Of a stretch of 63,875 nucleotides of DNA, positions 10,216 through 21,237 are shown one piece after another. A model generated the notes under the pieces. The model was not told the origin of the DNA and did no database searches. It saw only the letters and a program-made list of their open reading frames with translations. The number at the start of each line of letters is the position of its first letter. Position 1 is the stretch's first letter. The stretch lies in NCBI GenBank assembly GCA_905221605.1, contig CAJNDS010002422.1:1-63875 (forward strand). Reading direction: 5' to 3'. The position numbers and the translations under genes were made by a program. The DNA comes from Symbiodinium natans (taxonomy: Eukaryota; Sar; Dinophyceae; Suessiales; Symbiodiniaceae).

Positions 10216-10862
10216 GGCAGCAACGGAACTCAAGCGTAAAATAAGCGCAAAAACAACTGTACAGGTGATCTCCACTTTGATCTCCAGAAGCTGATTTCCG
10301 AACATGACTGTTGATTTCCACTGTGATCTCCACTCGAACATGTGTCGCAAACCTACCTGATTTCCAGATCTGCTAACACAAGCACCCCGGTGGGCCGGCA
10401 TATTTCGCCGAAAAGCGACAAGGCCCTCATGAGGGAGCTCTTGTCGTACACAACTTGAGAGTCTTGTCCCTGTCCTGCCTTCTGGTTGTGGAGGGCGACA
10501 TGGAGTCGCTAATTAGTTTGCATGGTTGTCCAGTGCATATGCCCTCATGACCATGCTCACTCTGATACATTGCAACATCAAAGCATGAGCAGGCTGACTC
10601 ACCTGAAAACATGAAACTGCCTTGCGAGGAAAACTTTTTTCTAATCTTGCTGGCTCAGCGGCCCAGCTTTTTGCAGGTACAGGGTCAAGCGTCCTTGACC
10701 CCTTCCCACCTCTGGCAATAGCTTCGTTGCGTGCAGTATGCCAAAGGTGCTGCACGCCCCTGCATGAAATCAAAAAGGTTTCAAAACGGAAAGCCAAGAA
10801 AACGAAAACTTTCATGGATCCGACGTGTAGTGCAGCAAATCGCATGTACAGCAGAATAACAC
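10216..10862. other. Spacer between ORF1 and the telomere-repeat mosaic
   Basis: Contains the possible 5' part of the retroelement, with repeated ATTTCC and GATCTCCAC words near 10265-10340, then unique sequence. Some frames are open (10513-10845 minus, 10622-10915 plus) but show no recognisable protein. Telomere-type repeats begin at about 10863. Confidence 0.4.
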
Positions 10863-12367
10863 AAACAAAACCATCAAAAACCCTAAGCCCTAAAACCCTA
10901 AAACCTAAACCCTAAAACCCTAAAACCTAAACCCTAAAGCCCTAAACTCTAAAACCCTAAAACCCTAAACCCTGAAGCCCTGACACCCATCAGATGAGTC
11001 GAGCGGGTCCGAAGATGGTGTTACCCGAAGCTCCGAACTCGAGCGGAAACTCCACCTGGTCTTAGGGTTGAGGGTTTAGGGTTTAGGGTTTAGGGTTTAG
11101 GGTTTAGGGTTGAGGTAGCGTCCATGAGGGAGGGGGGTTCAAGGGTGGTATGTAAGCCATACTCCCCACTACTCCCTAAGGCTCCCTAAGCTTCCCTGCC
11201 TGGGGCTCCCTAGGTAGCTACCCCCCATGAAGCGCCTCCCTAAACCCTAAACCCTAAACCCTAAACCCTAAACCCTAAACCCTAAACCCTAAACCTTGAG
11301 GACTTTAGAATTTCAGTTTCGATGGCATTCGGGCTGAACACCTGCTGCCTGGGTTCTGTTGCAGCTTTCTGAAACTCCTCCGTCTTTTTCACTCTATTTC
11401 GAAACCCCAAGCCCCAAACCCCTAAACCCCGAAACCCAATCCCTATATAGCCGGGAGCCCAAACTGTAACAAAACACCACAATCCCACACCCTGAACCCT
11501 GAACCCACTACCCAAACGCCCCGACACAAACCCGAAACCCAGAACAAACCCGAAACCCCAAACCCCAAACCCTAAATCCAAAACCCTAAACCCCAAACCC
11601 TAAACCCCAAACCCTAAACCCCAAACCCTAAACCCGAACCCTAAACCCTAAACCCTCAACCTGCCTCGAGAAGCCAAACCACGAGGGATGCCGCAAACAC
11701 CGCGAGGATGGGTCGCCAGGTCGTTGTCAAGACCGTGCCCCGGAACCTTCTAGGGGTTTCAGGGTTTAGGGTTTAGGGTTTAGGGTTTAGGGTTTAGGGT
11801 TTAGGGTTTAGGGTTTAGGGTTTAGGGTTTAGGGTTTAGGGTTTGGAGTCTGAGGGGTTTAGGGTCGCAGGGGTTTAGGGCTTTGAGGGTTTCGGGTTTC
11901 TGGCTTTGGGGCAGTTAGGCTTCGTTCCCCGGGCCGAGGTTCCCTAAGCCCTGAACCCGAAATAGGCCCTAAACCCGAAACCCGGAACCCTAAACCTAAA
12001 CTTGAAACCCTAAACCCTAAACCCTAAACCCCAAACCCCAAACCCCCAAACCCTAAACCCCCAACCCCAAATCCGTTCGTTGGTTTCACGTGCCTTCGGG
12101 GTGTAAAGGTCGGAGAATCTGGGTTCAGGGTTAAGGGCTTCGGGCTAGGGTTCTCGCTGCTCCAACCTGAGCATGCAGGCATTGAGGCTGTTCCTGGCTA
12201 AGGGTGTGCTTCAGGCCTGTGAAACCTGGATAGTCCCGAAACCTCACCAATCCAAAAAGAACCTGACGTGTAAAGCTTGAACGTAAAAAAGAACGTTCCT
12301 ACGAGGTGGAGGTCCCACCGATCTGGACCCTAAACCCTAAACCCTAAACCCTAAACCCTAAACCCCG
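10863..12367. repeat. Mosaic of telomere-type blocks and short islands
   Basis: C-strand blocks (CCCTAAA and variants CCCTAAAA, CCCCAAA) at about 10863-10985, 11239-11297, 11401-11665, 11945-12070 and 12326-12367. G-strand blocks (TTTAGGG) at about 11056-11115 and 11756-11930. Islands of 70-250 bp between them show no coding signal. The island at 11119-11238 is rich in GGCTCCCTAAG-like words that also occur, inverted, near 42530-42580 and 43040-43070. Confidence 0.9.
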
Positions 12368-12479
12368 AGCACTACAAACCAAAAGCACGCCGCCGTCAAC
12401 CCTGCGGACCTAAATTGGGACGACCCGGAAGGTGCCTGAAGATCAGGCCTAGCCAGCTGCGGTTGTCGTAAAGGATCAT

Positions 12480-15180
12480 TTTCCTCAGGGCTGCAAGAAG
12501 GATCATGCCCCCAAAGGCCCAGACTCTAGCAGAACAAACTGCCCCAGTGATGGAGGCGATTTTGACGAGCCAGGAGGCGAGCATCATGAGCATCAGCTGG
12601 GTAGTGTTCTGGCCTCACGGCCCCCGAAGGCCCAGACTCTAGCAGAACAAACTGCCCCAGTGATTCAGGCGTTTTGACGAGCCAGGAGGCGAGCATCATG
12701 AGCATCAGCTGTGTAGCGTTCTGGCCTCACGGCCCCCGAAGGCCCAGACGCTAGCAGAACAAACTGCCCCAGTGATTGGGGCGTTTTGACGAGCCAGGAG
12801 GCGAGCTGGGTAGCGTTCTGGCCTCACGGCCCCCGAAGGCCCAGACGCTAGCAGAACAAACTGCCCCAGTGATTGGGGCGTTTTGACGAGCCAGGAGGCG
12901 AGCATCATGAGCATCAGCTGGGTAGCGTTCTGGCCTCACGGCCCCCGAAGGCCGAGACGCTAGCAGAACAAACTGACCCAGCGATTGGGGCGTTTTGACG
13001 AGCCAGGAGGCGAGCATCATGAGCATCAGCTGGGTAGCGTTCTGGCCTCACGGCCCCCGAAGGCCCAGACGCTAGCAGAACAAACTCCCCCAGTGATTGG
13101 GGCGTTTTGACGAGCCAGGAGGCGAGCATCATGAGCATCAGCTGTGTAGCGTTCTGGCCTCACGGCCCCCGAAAGCCCAGACGCTAGCAGAACAAACTGC
13201 CCCAGTGATTGGGGCGATTTGATGAGCCAGGAGGCGAGCATCATGAGCATCAGCTGGGTAGCGTTCTGGCCTCACGGCCCCCGAAGGCCCAGACGCTAGC
13301 AGAACAAACTGCCCCAGTGATTGGGGCGTTTTGACGAGCCAGGAGGCGAGCATCATGAGCATCAGCTGGGTAGCGTTCTGGCCTCACGGCCCCCGAAGGC
13401 CCAGACGCTAGCAGAACAAACTGCCCCAGTGATGCGAGCATCATGAGCATCAGCTGGGTAGCGTTCTGGCCTCACGGCCCCCGAAGGCCCACACGCTAGC
13501 AGAACAAACTGCCCCAGTGATTCAGGCGTTTTGACGAGCCAGGATGCGAGCATCATGAGCATCAGCTGGGTAGCGTTCTGGCCTCACGGCCCCCGAAGGC
13601 CCAGACGCTAGCAGAACAAACTGCCCCAGTGATTGGGGCGTTTTGACGAGCCAGGAGGCGAGCATCATGAGCATCAGCTGGTAGCGTTCTGGCCTCACGG
13701 CCCCCGAAGGCCCAGACGCTAGCAGAACAAACTGCCCCAGTGATTGGGGCGTTTTGACGAGCCAGGAGGCGAGCATCATGAGCATCAGCTGGGTAGAGTT
13801 CTGGCCTCACGGCCCCCGAAGGCCCAGACGCTAGCAGAACAAACTGCCCCAGTGATTGGGGCGTTTTGACGAGCCAGGAGGCGAGCATCATTAGCATCAG
13901 CTGGGTAGCGTTCTGGCCTCACGGCCCCCGAAGTCCCAGACGCTGCAGAACAAACTGCCCCAGTGATTGGGGCGTTTTGACGGTGGCGAGCATCATGAGC
14001 ATCAGCTGGGTAGTGTTCTGGCCTCGCGGCCCCCGAAGGCCCAGACTAGCAGAACAAACTGCCCCAGCGATTGGGGCGTTTTGACGAGCCAGGAGGCGAG
14101 CATCATGAGCACCAGCTGGGTAGCGTTCTGGCCTCACGGCTCCCGAAGGCCCAGACGCTAGCAGAACAAACTGCCCCAGTGATTGGGGCGTTTTGACGAG
14201 CCAGGAGGCGAGCATCATGAGCATCAGCTGGGTAGCGTTCTGGCCTCACGGCCCCCGAAGGCCCAGACGCTAGCAGAACAAACTGCCCCAGTGATTGGGG
14301 CGATTTGACGAGCCAGGAGGCGAGCATCATGAGCATCAGCTGGGTAGCGTTCTGGCCTCACGGCCCCCGAAAGCCCAGACGCTAGCAGAACAAACTGATT
14401 TGACGAGCCAGGAGGCGAGCATCATGAGCATCAGCTGGGTAGCGTTCTGGCCTCACGGCCCCCGAAGGCCCAGACGCTAGCAGAACAAACTGCTCCAGTG
14501 ATTGGGGCGTTTTGACGAGCCAGGAGGCGAGCATCATGAGCATCAGCTGTGTAGCGTTCTGGCCTCACGGCCCCCGAAAGCCCAGACGCTAGCAGAACAA
14601 ACTGCCCCAGCGATTGGGGCGATTTGACGAGCCAGGAGGCGAGCATCATGAGCATCAGCTGGGTAGCGTTCTGGCCTCACAGCCCCCGAAAGCCCAGACG
14701 CTAGCAGAACAAACTGCCCCAGTGATTGGGGCGTTTTGACGAGCCAGGAGGCGAGCATCATGAGCATCAGCTGTGTAGCGTTCTGGCCTCACGGCCCCCG
14801 AAGGCCCAGACGCTAGCAGAACAAACTGCCCCAGTGATTGGGGCGATTTGACGAGCCAGGAGGCGAGCATCATGAGCATCAGCTGGGTAGCGTTCTGGCC
14901 TCACGGCCCGAAGGCCCAGACACCAGCAGAACAAACTGCCCCAGTGATTGGGGCGATTTGACGAGCCAGGAGGCGAGCATCATGAGCATCAGCTGGGTAG
15001 TGTTCTGGCCTCACGGCCCCCGAAAGCCCAGACGCTAGCAGAACAAACTGCCCCAGTGATTCAGGCGTTTTGACGAGCCAGGAGGCGAGCATCATGAGCA
15101 TCAGCTGGGTAGCGTTCTGGCCTCACGGCCCCCGAAGGCCCAGACGCCAGCAGAACAAACTGCGCCAGTGAATGAGTTGT
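12480..15180. repeat. 112-bp tandem satellite, about 24 units
   Basis: Units carry GGTAGCGTTCTGGCCTCACG, GGCCCAGACGCTAGCAGAAC, CTGCCCCAGTGATTGGGGCG and GAGCATCATGAGCATCAGC. Most have a 112-bp period; deletions shorten units near 12805, 13430, 13980 and 14395. Two short hairpins are conserved in each unit: GGCC...GGCC around TCACGGCCCCCGAA, and GCCCC...GGGGC around AGTGATT. The array is bounded on both sides by CCCTAAA blocks. Long minus-strand frames (repeated LMMLASWLVKTPQSLGQFVL) come from repeat periodicity and are not taken as genes. Confidence 0.92.
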
Positions 15181-15183
15181 ATA

Positions 15184-15640
15184 ACCCTACACCCTAAACC
15201 CTAAACCCTAAACCCTAACCCTAAACCCTAAACCCGAAACCCTAAACCCTACACCCGGATGTGTGTGGGACACGACATGGAGATCCTGAACCCGAAGCCG
15301 CTCCGGGGGGTCAGAAGACAGCTTCCAGCTTTCCCTTGCGTAGAAGGGTTCTGATGTACGGGCCCTTCATTTGTACAGGGTATACAAGGGGTTTAGGGTT
15401 TCGGGTTTCGGGTTTGGGGTTTGGGGTTGAGGGTTTAGGGTGTAGGGTTTGGGGTTTGGGGTTTCGGATTTGGGGTTGAGAGTTTAGGGTTTAGGGTTTA
15501 GGGTTTAGGGTTTGGGGTTTATTCTTTAGGGTTTGGGGTCTAGGGTTTAGGGTTTAGGGTTTAGGGTTTAGGGTTTAGGGTTTAGGGTTTAGGGTTTAGG
15601 GTTTAGGGTCTAGGGTTTAGGGTTTAGGGTTTAGGGATGT
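15184..15640. repeat. Telomere-type arrays flanking a short island
   Basis: CCCTAAA at about 15184-15258, then an island at 15260-15391, then TTTAGGG with GTTTCGGG and GTTTGGGG variants to 15640. The island's right part (15344-15391) is a 48-bp inverted near-copy of 17624-17671. Confidence 0.9.
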
Positions 15641-15642
15641 GC

Positions 15643-15724
15643 CCCCTTATACTAACAGGCCTGAATAGGGACTTTGATCCGGGGTACTAGAATATCCCTA
15701 CTTAGGACTGTTAGTATCAGGGGG
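15643..15724. mobile_element. 82-bp hairpin element with 16-bp inverted ends
   Basis: The ends are CCCCTTATACTAACAG and CTGTTAGTATCAGGGG, inverted with one mismatch. An inner AATAGGG/CCCTA pair extends the stem. Size and build match the other hairpin elements of the window. Confidence 0.7.
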
Positions 15725-16057
15725 AACATCCCATGCTATGTCATATTCGCCTCGGCTTCCTGCCGAGAAGCGTCTGGAACAAGCAGACCCGGATCGGGCC
15801 TCCTTCCCCCTAACCCAGCCCTTCCCCCCCCCCCCCCCCCCCCCCCCCACCCCCCCCCCTTTAACCCCGCTGCCCTTCCTCCCCTTTTTGGCGAAACCCT
15901 CTTTCCTCCTTTCCTGTCCTGGGGCCGGCCCGGCTGCCGAGGCGGCGCGCGCAAGCGTTTACAATTTTTAGGGTTTAGGGCTTAGGTAGAGTATATATAA
16001 TACCTGATATAAAATATGATTGACATCCCAGGACAAAGTTGGCAACATCATCTGAAA
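15725..16057. other. GC-rich island with a 25-C homopolymer
   Basis: Contains a run of 25 C (15824-15848) and a second C run just after it. The flanks (CTTCCTGCCGAGAAGCGTCT, GGCTGCCGAGGCGGCGCGCG) have codon-like composition but no recognisable product. A very short TTTAGGG piece lies at 15967-15985. Confidence 0.4.
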
Positions 16058-17001
16058 CCCTAAATCTCAGACACAAACCCTGAAACTTTAAACCCCAAGC
16101 CCTAAAACTCTAGACTACCACACACTAAGCCCAAAACCCGAAAAGTCGAAACTCTTCATAAACCCCCAAAGCCCCAAATTTAAAACTTAAACCCTAAACC
16201 CTAAGCCCTAAGCCCTGACCCCTGAAGCCTAAACGTACCTAGAAGCTCTTTTGACTTCGTACGTCTACTTGGTATCCCCTAGAAACCCTAGTATAATTCC
16301 CCATAACCCCACCTTACTAACCCCACTTACTAAGTCAAACTGGCCTCCCAGTCGCCTAAAGCCTAAACCCTAAACCCTAAACCCTCAACCCTCAACCCTC
16401 AACCCTAAACCCTAAACCTCCCCTTTCACCAAGCAACAGGCCTGTAAGATCATCCGCCGAACGGTTCTTTGCGCTGGGCGGGAAGGCTACACGTTGGTAC
16501 CATCACATGCATGCTCGTAGGGGCTTACGGTTTAGGGTTTAGGGTTTAGGGTTTAGGGTCTAGGGTTGAGTGTTTAGGGTTTAGGGTTTAGGGTTTAGGT
16601 TTTAGGCCTTGGGGCGTGGGGTTCAGGGTTAGGGTTTTGTAGGGTTTAGGGTCAAGGGGGCCCTGGCCGGAGGTTTCAGTACATAAACCAAGATGTGCAA
16701 TATGTGATCACCAAGCATCGAGTTATGCAATATGCAATATGCAATATAGTGTAGGATGGCAGTTCTCTAAGATGTTTGGGGTTCGGGACAAGTTGTCTTG
16801 ACTTCCCTGGAGCTCTAGGGGTCTGAAGGGTGCTTGAGTGGACTACCGGCGCAAACTGCACATGTCTGATCCGTGGTTAGGGTTTAGGGTTTAGGGTTTA
16901 GGGTTTAGGGTTTAGGGTTTAGGGTTTAGGGTTTAGGGTTTAGGGTTTAGGGTTTAGGGTTTAGGGTTTAGGGTTTAGGGTTTAGGGTTTAGGGCTTACG
17001 G
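16058..17001. repeat. Mosaic of telomere-type blocks
   Basis: Degenerate C-strand words at 16058-16235, CCCTAAA at 16362-16420, TTTAGGG at 16527-16650 and a long pure TTTAGGG array at 16876-16994. The island at 16250-16340 (CTAGAAGCTCTTTTGACTTC) resembles 33805-33900, suggesting one dispersed element. The island at 16650-16875 shows no gene. Confidence 0.9.
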
Positions 17002-17217
17002 CTGCCATGTGGCCAATGAGTCCGTGATCTCGGCGCGGCAGGCTGGGCAATCTTGCGACATCAGCTCCAATGCCAACGAAACACGCGTGCAGTTCGCGAA
17101 GGATGCGTTCACTCGCGCTGGCCTTTTTGTGCAGGGCGAGATTGGGAGATGAGACGGCTCGTCGCAGAGCTCCCTTGGGGAATGTTTTGTATCTCGGGTC
17201 CCCTCGTCCCTTGCAAA

Positions 17218-18103
17218 GTGTTTAGGGTTTAGGGTTTAGGGTTTAGGGTTTAGGGTTTAGGGTTTAGGGTTTAGGGTTTAGGGTTTAGGGTTTAGGGTTT
17301 AGGGTTTAGGGTTTAGGGCTATGAAGAACGGACCCAGGTGTCTGCGGTGTCTGACCTGCCTGTTCTCTAGTATGACCCGATGGCCAACCTAAACCCTAAA
17401 CCCTGAACCCTAAGCCCTAAACCCCAAACCCTACACCCTACACCCTAAACCCTAAACCCTAAACCCTAAACCCTAAACCCTAAACCTCCGCTCAGCAGCA
17501 GACATGCCAGGAACCTGGGCTTGCTTCTAAGGGTAGTTACATGTTCCCTTGATATGGGCCGCTAAAAGGGGGAACCCTAAACCCTAAAGCCTAAACCCTA
17601 AACCCTAAACCCTAAACCCTCAACCCCTTGTATACCCTGTATAAATGAAGCGCCCGTACATCAGAACCCTTAAAAGGAGGTAAGGGACCATGTTAGGGGC
17701 CCATGAAACGACCTTCAGATTGTTGGAGCAAATGCTCTAGGACGTAGTGTTGCAGCACTGAACTAAAAGGCCTCGAACTTTCATTCGTGGATGGACAGAA
17801 GTGAAAGCACTTTTGTCGAAGGTCTACCTACTGAAGACCTACTCAAGGCCCTCTGAAACCATGCGAAGAGATCCCCTAAACCCTAAACCCTAAGCCCTAA
17901 ACCCTAAACCCTAAACACTAAACCGTAAACCACGGATCTTCTTCCCACACACGAGGGGAACAGACCCCAGAAGCGCTTAGGGCTTCGGGTTTCGGCACCC
18001 TGAAGCCGAACTTTCGCGAAACCCTAAACTTCCTCAATGAGGTTTAGGGGTTCAGGGTTTACGGTTTAGGGTCTAAGGTCTAGGGTCTAGGGTCTAGGGT
18101 CAA
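17218..18103. repeat. Mosaic of telomere-type blocks
   Basis: TTTAGGG at 17218-17317; CCCTAAA at 17387-17486, 17572-17623 and 17873-17930; TTTAGGG variants with GGTCTAGGG at 18040-18103. The island at 17624-17700 contains the 48-bp segment shared with 15344-15391. The island at 17700-17870 shows no coding signal. Confidence 0.88.
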
Positions 18104-18205
18104 TGAGGACAAAGGCTTCCTTTCTTGGCATTGCGTTGGCTTACGGGGATGTTGCAGTCATGCTGACAGTCTGCTGGTGACAGAGATGATCCGTATGGTA
18201 GCAAT

Positions 18206-19110
18206 CCTAAACCCTAAACCCTAAACCCTAAACCCTAAACCCTAAACCCTAAACCCTAAACCCTAAACCCTAAACCCTAAACCCTAAACCCTAAACCCTA
18301 AACCCTAAACCCTAAGAAAAGCAGTGTCTCCCCTGAGAACGCGTTCAGGGACGTCCCTCACTGCTTGGGTGTTTAGGGGCCCTGTCCTGAATTTACCGCC
18401 AAGATGTGCTCACATAATGGGGTTTAGGGTTTAGGGTTTAGGGTTTAGGGTTTAGGGTTGAGGGTTGAGGGTTTAGGGTTTAGGGTTAGGGTTTAGGGTT
18501 AAGGGTTTAGGGTTTTGGGTCAGGACCTAGGATTTGGGGATTGGGGCTTTACAGGTTTAGAGTCTTAGGCCTGCGAAGTCCCGCAAAGTTCTAGTCCCCC
18601 AAGCAGCAAGAGAAACGGGGCCTTGCGCCTCGAAGCCTAAAATCTCAAAAGGCAGAAGCCCGAGTTCCAAACCATGAAACCCAAAGCCCTAAACCTAAAC
18701 CCTAAACCCTAAACCCTAAACCCTAAACCCTAAACCCTAAACCCCAAGCCCTAAACCCTAAACTCCGACAGCCGACTCAGGGATGAGGGCTTCCAGGCCT
18801 GTCCCTTTGGACTTGCTTTGAGGTTTAGGAATTGGGGCTTAGGGTTTAGGGTTTAGGGTTTAGGGTTCTTAAGGTTTAGGAGGGTTTTAGGGTTAGGGTT
18901 GACAGGGTTGATAGGGTTTGTAGGGTTGTTGGGGTTTCCAGGGTTTATGGAAGTTTATAGGGCTTCTAGGGATTCTCGGGTTGACAGGGGATTTGAAGGG
19001 TTTGCACAGTTTACGCGGTTATAGGGTTGGTAGGGTTTATGGAGCTTACGTGGTGTTGTAGGGTTTGTGTGGTTTCCAGGGTTTTTAGGGTTTTGTAGGG
19101 CCAGGGGGAC
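18206..19110. repeat. Alternating C-strand and G-strand telomere-type blocks
   Basis: CCCTAAA at 18206-18317 (about 15 perfect units), TTTAGGG at 18419-18520, CCCTAAA at 18683-18770, TTTAGGG at 18836-18900, then a degenerate tail of GGGTTT-containing words to 19105. C block, short island and G block occur twice in succession here, the order expected of a fragment capped at both ends. Confidence 0.88.
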
Positions 19111-19343
19111 CAAATTTTTGAGTTAACCCTGCACCGGATGGCGAAACATGTCTGATCATTGATGCAAATACAGCCCTGTAAAAACAGGTGCATCAATGAA
19201 GTCTACAGCTGCGTTTGGCCATAGTTGGGGGGGGGGGGACTCTTGCCCAACTTGCCAGTTGCAAGGTCCTACGGCAGTCAGCAAACGCTGGTCCAGCATT
19301 TCGGCCATGATCCCTGGAGTTGATCTTTAAAATCACGGGGTGC

Positions 19344-20052
19344 TCAATCAAGTGCGAACTGCGACTTGAAACTGCTCAAGTCCAGCAAGTGAGGGCAGAG
19401 GAAGCCATCACAGTGCTCATCCTCCTGCACCAGCTGATACAACGGTGGCGCCTGTGGGTTGATGGAGGACTCTGCCAGTTCTTGGGGGCTCGAGCGGCCC
19501 GAGTCCAAGGCCGGAACACGCTTCGGAGGCGCCAGCGCACCAAACTGGAAGTCGTGCACAAATCCATCTCCGGAACAGTTGGGCGCGTCGAGGACGCGCG
19601 AGTAGGCGTACATGCCAAGCTGGGCAGCTTCTTGGTTGACCTGGTGGTGGCCGGCACAGAAGTCAGATCCTTCCGGCACGAAGATGGTTTCAACCGGTAG
19701 CCACGTCGAACCGCCTCTACCCTGGGGACAGCTGGGGCCATCTGACAACACAATACGTGTGCTGCGAGTATTCTCACACAAGTAAATGGCCTTAGCACCC
19801 TCAGAGGCTTCTGGAAGGGTCCGAAACGTCAGCCACTCCCCCTTCAGCGATGGTTTCGGTGACCAGGGACCGCCACAGGCCTCCCTGCCAATGCCAACAT
19901 GCACTGTGTCCATCAGATGCTTGTCCAACCTCTTCTGGCACACGGTCCAAAGCAACGGGACGCTCAGGTAGGCTTCGCGATCCTGGACGGATCTCAGCCA
20001 CGAAAGAACAAGGGTTCCGCCTACTCCAGATTGCTACTGCTCCGACTCTTGA
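19344..20052 (-). CDS. Possible coding exon(s), unrecognised product
   Basis: An open minus-strand frame can be followed from about 20027 to 19344. The product is protein-like (CQKRLDKHLMDTVHVGIG, VETIFVPEGSDFCAGHHQ, NQEAAQLGMYAYSRVLDA) with spread-out Cys and His, but I recognise no family. A second open minus frame (20052-19801) overlaps it. At 20053 the sequence meets a hairpin of the same family as two introns of the galactosyltransferase gene upstream, so this may be a downstream exon of that gene or a separate gene. No ATG can be chosen with confidence. Confidence 0.35.
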
Positions 20053-20155
20053 TACCCCAGTAACCATATTATAATGAGGGTACCACTTTTTGGCTGGTTA
20101 CTTTATCAGAGAATCTAGAACCCAGAAAAGGGCAAAAGGTTTCCATTGGGCCACC
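20053..20155 (-). mobile_element. Introner-like hairpin, family E copy 1
   Basis: About 103 bp from ACCCCAGTAACCATATTATA to CCATTGGGCCACC. It shares order and spacing of words with the copies at 23065-23170 and 23269-23373: CCAGTARCCA, GGGTACCNCTTTTT, GGCTGGTTA, AACCCAGAAAA. The terminal inverted repeat is weaker than in the other two. Its position between open minus-strand frames fits an intron, but I cannot prove the exon join. Confidence 0.5.
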
Positions 20156-20159
20156 AAGT

Positions 20160-20480
20160 ACAACTCCCGACCCTGCTGTCCCCAACTGCCCCCGACTCCC
20201 AAGTCCGCCAATTGCGTGTTTTTCTTCAAGGGACACCACTCCGAACAACAATTCGTCAGAAAACTTCAGCATTTATGGCGATCCGACTCTCCTGAAACGC
20301 TTTCATGATGGCGAGCGCCGGCTTGGGATTGACGATGACTAGCCCATCTTGCGGCGAAGTCAATGACCGAAGAAACTTCTGCAGAAGGTGTGGCACCTCC
20401 AAAGGTCCGTGTGCCAACAACTTGGGCAGCTTTGGATTGGCTGGCTGAGGGGTTAGGATTGAGGGCTGTCACGAACTTCC
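20160..20480 (-). other. Possible exon sequence, unrecognised
   Basis: Two minus-strand frames are open: 20472-20266 (containing SSVIDFAARWASHRQSQAG) and 20272-20069 (containing LLFGVVSLEEKHAIGG). They lie in different frames and abut the family E hairpin. They may be parts of exons, but no domain is recognised. Confidence 0.25.
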
Positions 20481-20499
20481 GAGATTGGTGTTGCTGCGA

Positions 20500-20945
20500 G
20501 GGCTACTCCTACTCCTACTCCTGCTCCTGCTCCTATTCCTACTCCGACTCCGACCCCTACGCCTACTCCCACTCCGCTACTGCTGCTGCTAACTGTTGGC
20601 GTGGTAGGACTACGTAGTACTAGCAGTAGTAGAACTGGCACTCGCAGTAGTAGCAATATAGTAGTCGAAATGGTACTTATAGACGTGGTCGTAATAATCG
20701 TAGCAATGGCAATGGCCATAGGCATAGCCATATCGTAGCCATGGAAATGACACTAGTACTCATGGCACCAATACCAGAAATAATACCAATAGGAAAAACA
20801 CTAGCAATACCAGAATGGCAATTGCACCTGGAATAGAAACAGCAATAGCAATAGCAACAACAGTAGCAATCGCAATGGTACTATTTACAAGTGATAGTAC
20901 TAGTAAAGTACTAGGGCTACTAGGGCTTCTTCTACCTGACATCAC
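20500..20945. repeat. Imperfect trinucleotide and hexanucleotide microsatellite
   Basis: Tracts of TACTCC and CTGCTC, then GTAGTAGCA, GGCAATGGCCATA and AGCAATAGCAATAGC words. The frames give low-complexity Ser/Thr/Ile or Val/Gly/Ala strings. This probably lies in a non-coding gap between genes or in a long intron. Confidence 0.75.
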
Positions 20946-20956
20946 GTGTAGTCCGC

Positions 20957-21237
20957 CCTAAACCCTAAACCCTAAACCCTTAACCCTAAACCCTAAACCA
21001 TAAACCCTAAACCCTAAACTCTAAACAAACCCCAAACCCTAAACCCTAAATCCGTAGTGCCCGTTATCCATGCAACAAAGGCCACGAACCGAGGCTGGGG
21101 GGTTTAGGGCTTAGGGCTTAGGGTTTAGGGTTTGGGGTTTAGGGTTTAGGGTTTAGGGTTTAGGCTTTGGGGTTTGAGGTTTAGGGTTCAGGGTTCATGG
21201 TTTAGGGTTTAGGGTTTAGGGTTTAGGGTTTAGGGAC
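20957..21237. repeat. Paired telomere-type arrays, C-strand then G-strand
   Basis: CCCTAAA at 20957-21055 and TTTAGGG at 21097-21237, with only about 40 bp between them. They lie immediately 3' of the last recognisable exon of the galactosyltransferase gene. Confidence 0.9.

Noticed and set aside
12480-15101. Minus-strand frames repeating LMMLASWLVKTPQSLGQFVL
   Set aside because: Frames restart once per 112-bp unit and shift with each indel; there is no selection for frame across units.
2967-15180. CRISPR-like array
   Set aside because: The 88-bp and 112-bp repeats are contiguous tandem units without unique spacers, and the genome is eukaryotic.
19320-19700. Plus-strand 126-residue frame opposite 19344-20052
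   Set aside because: Low-information Arg/Val-rich composition; the minus strand is more protein-like and matches the direction of the neighbouring gene.
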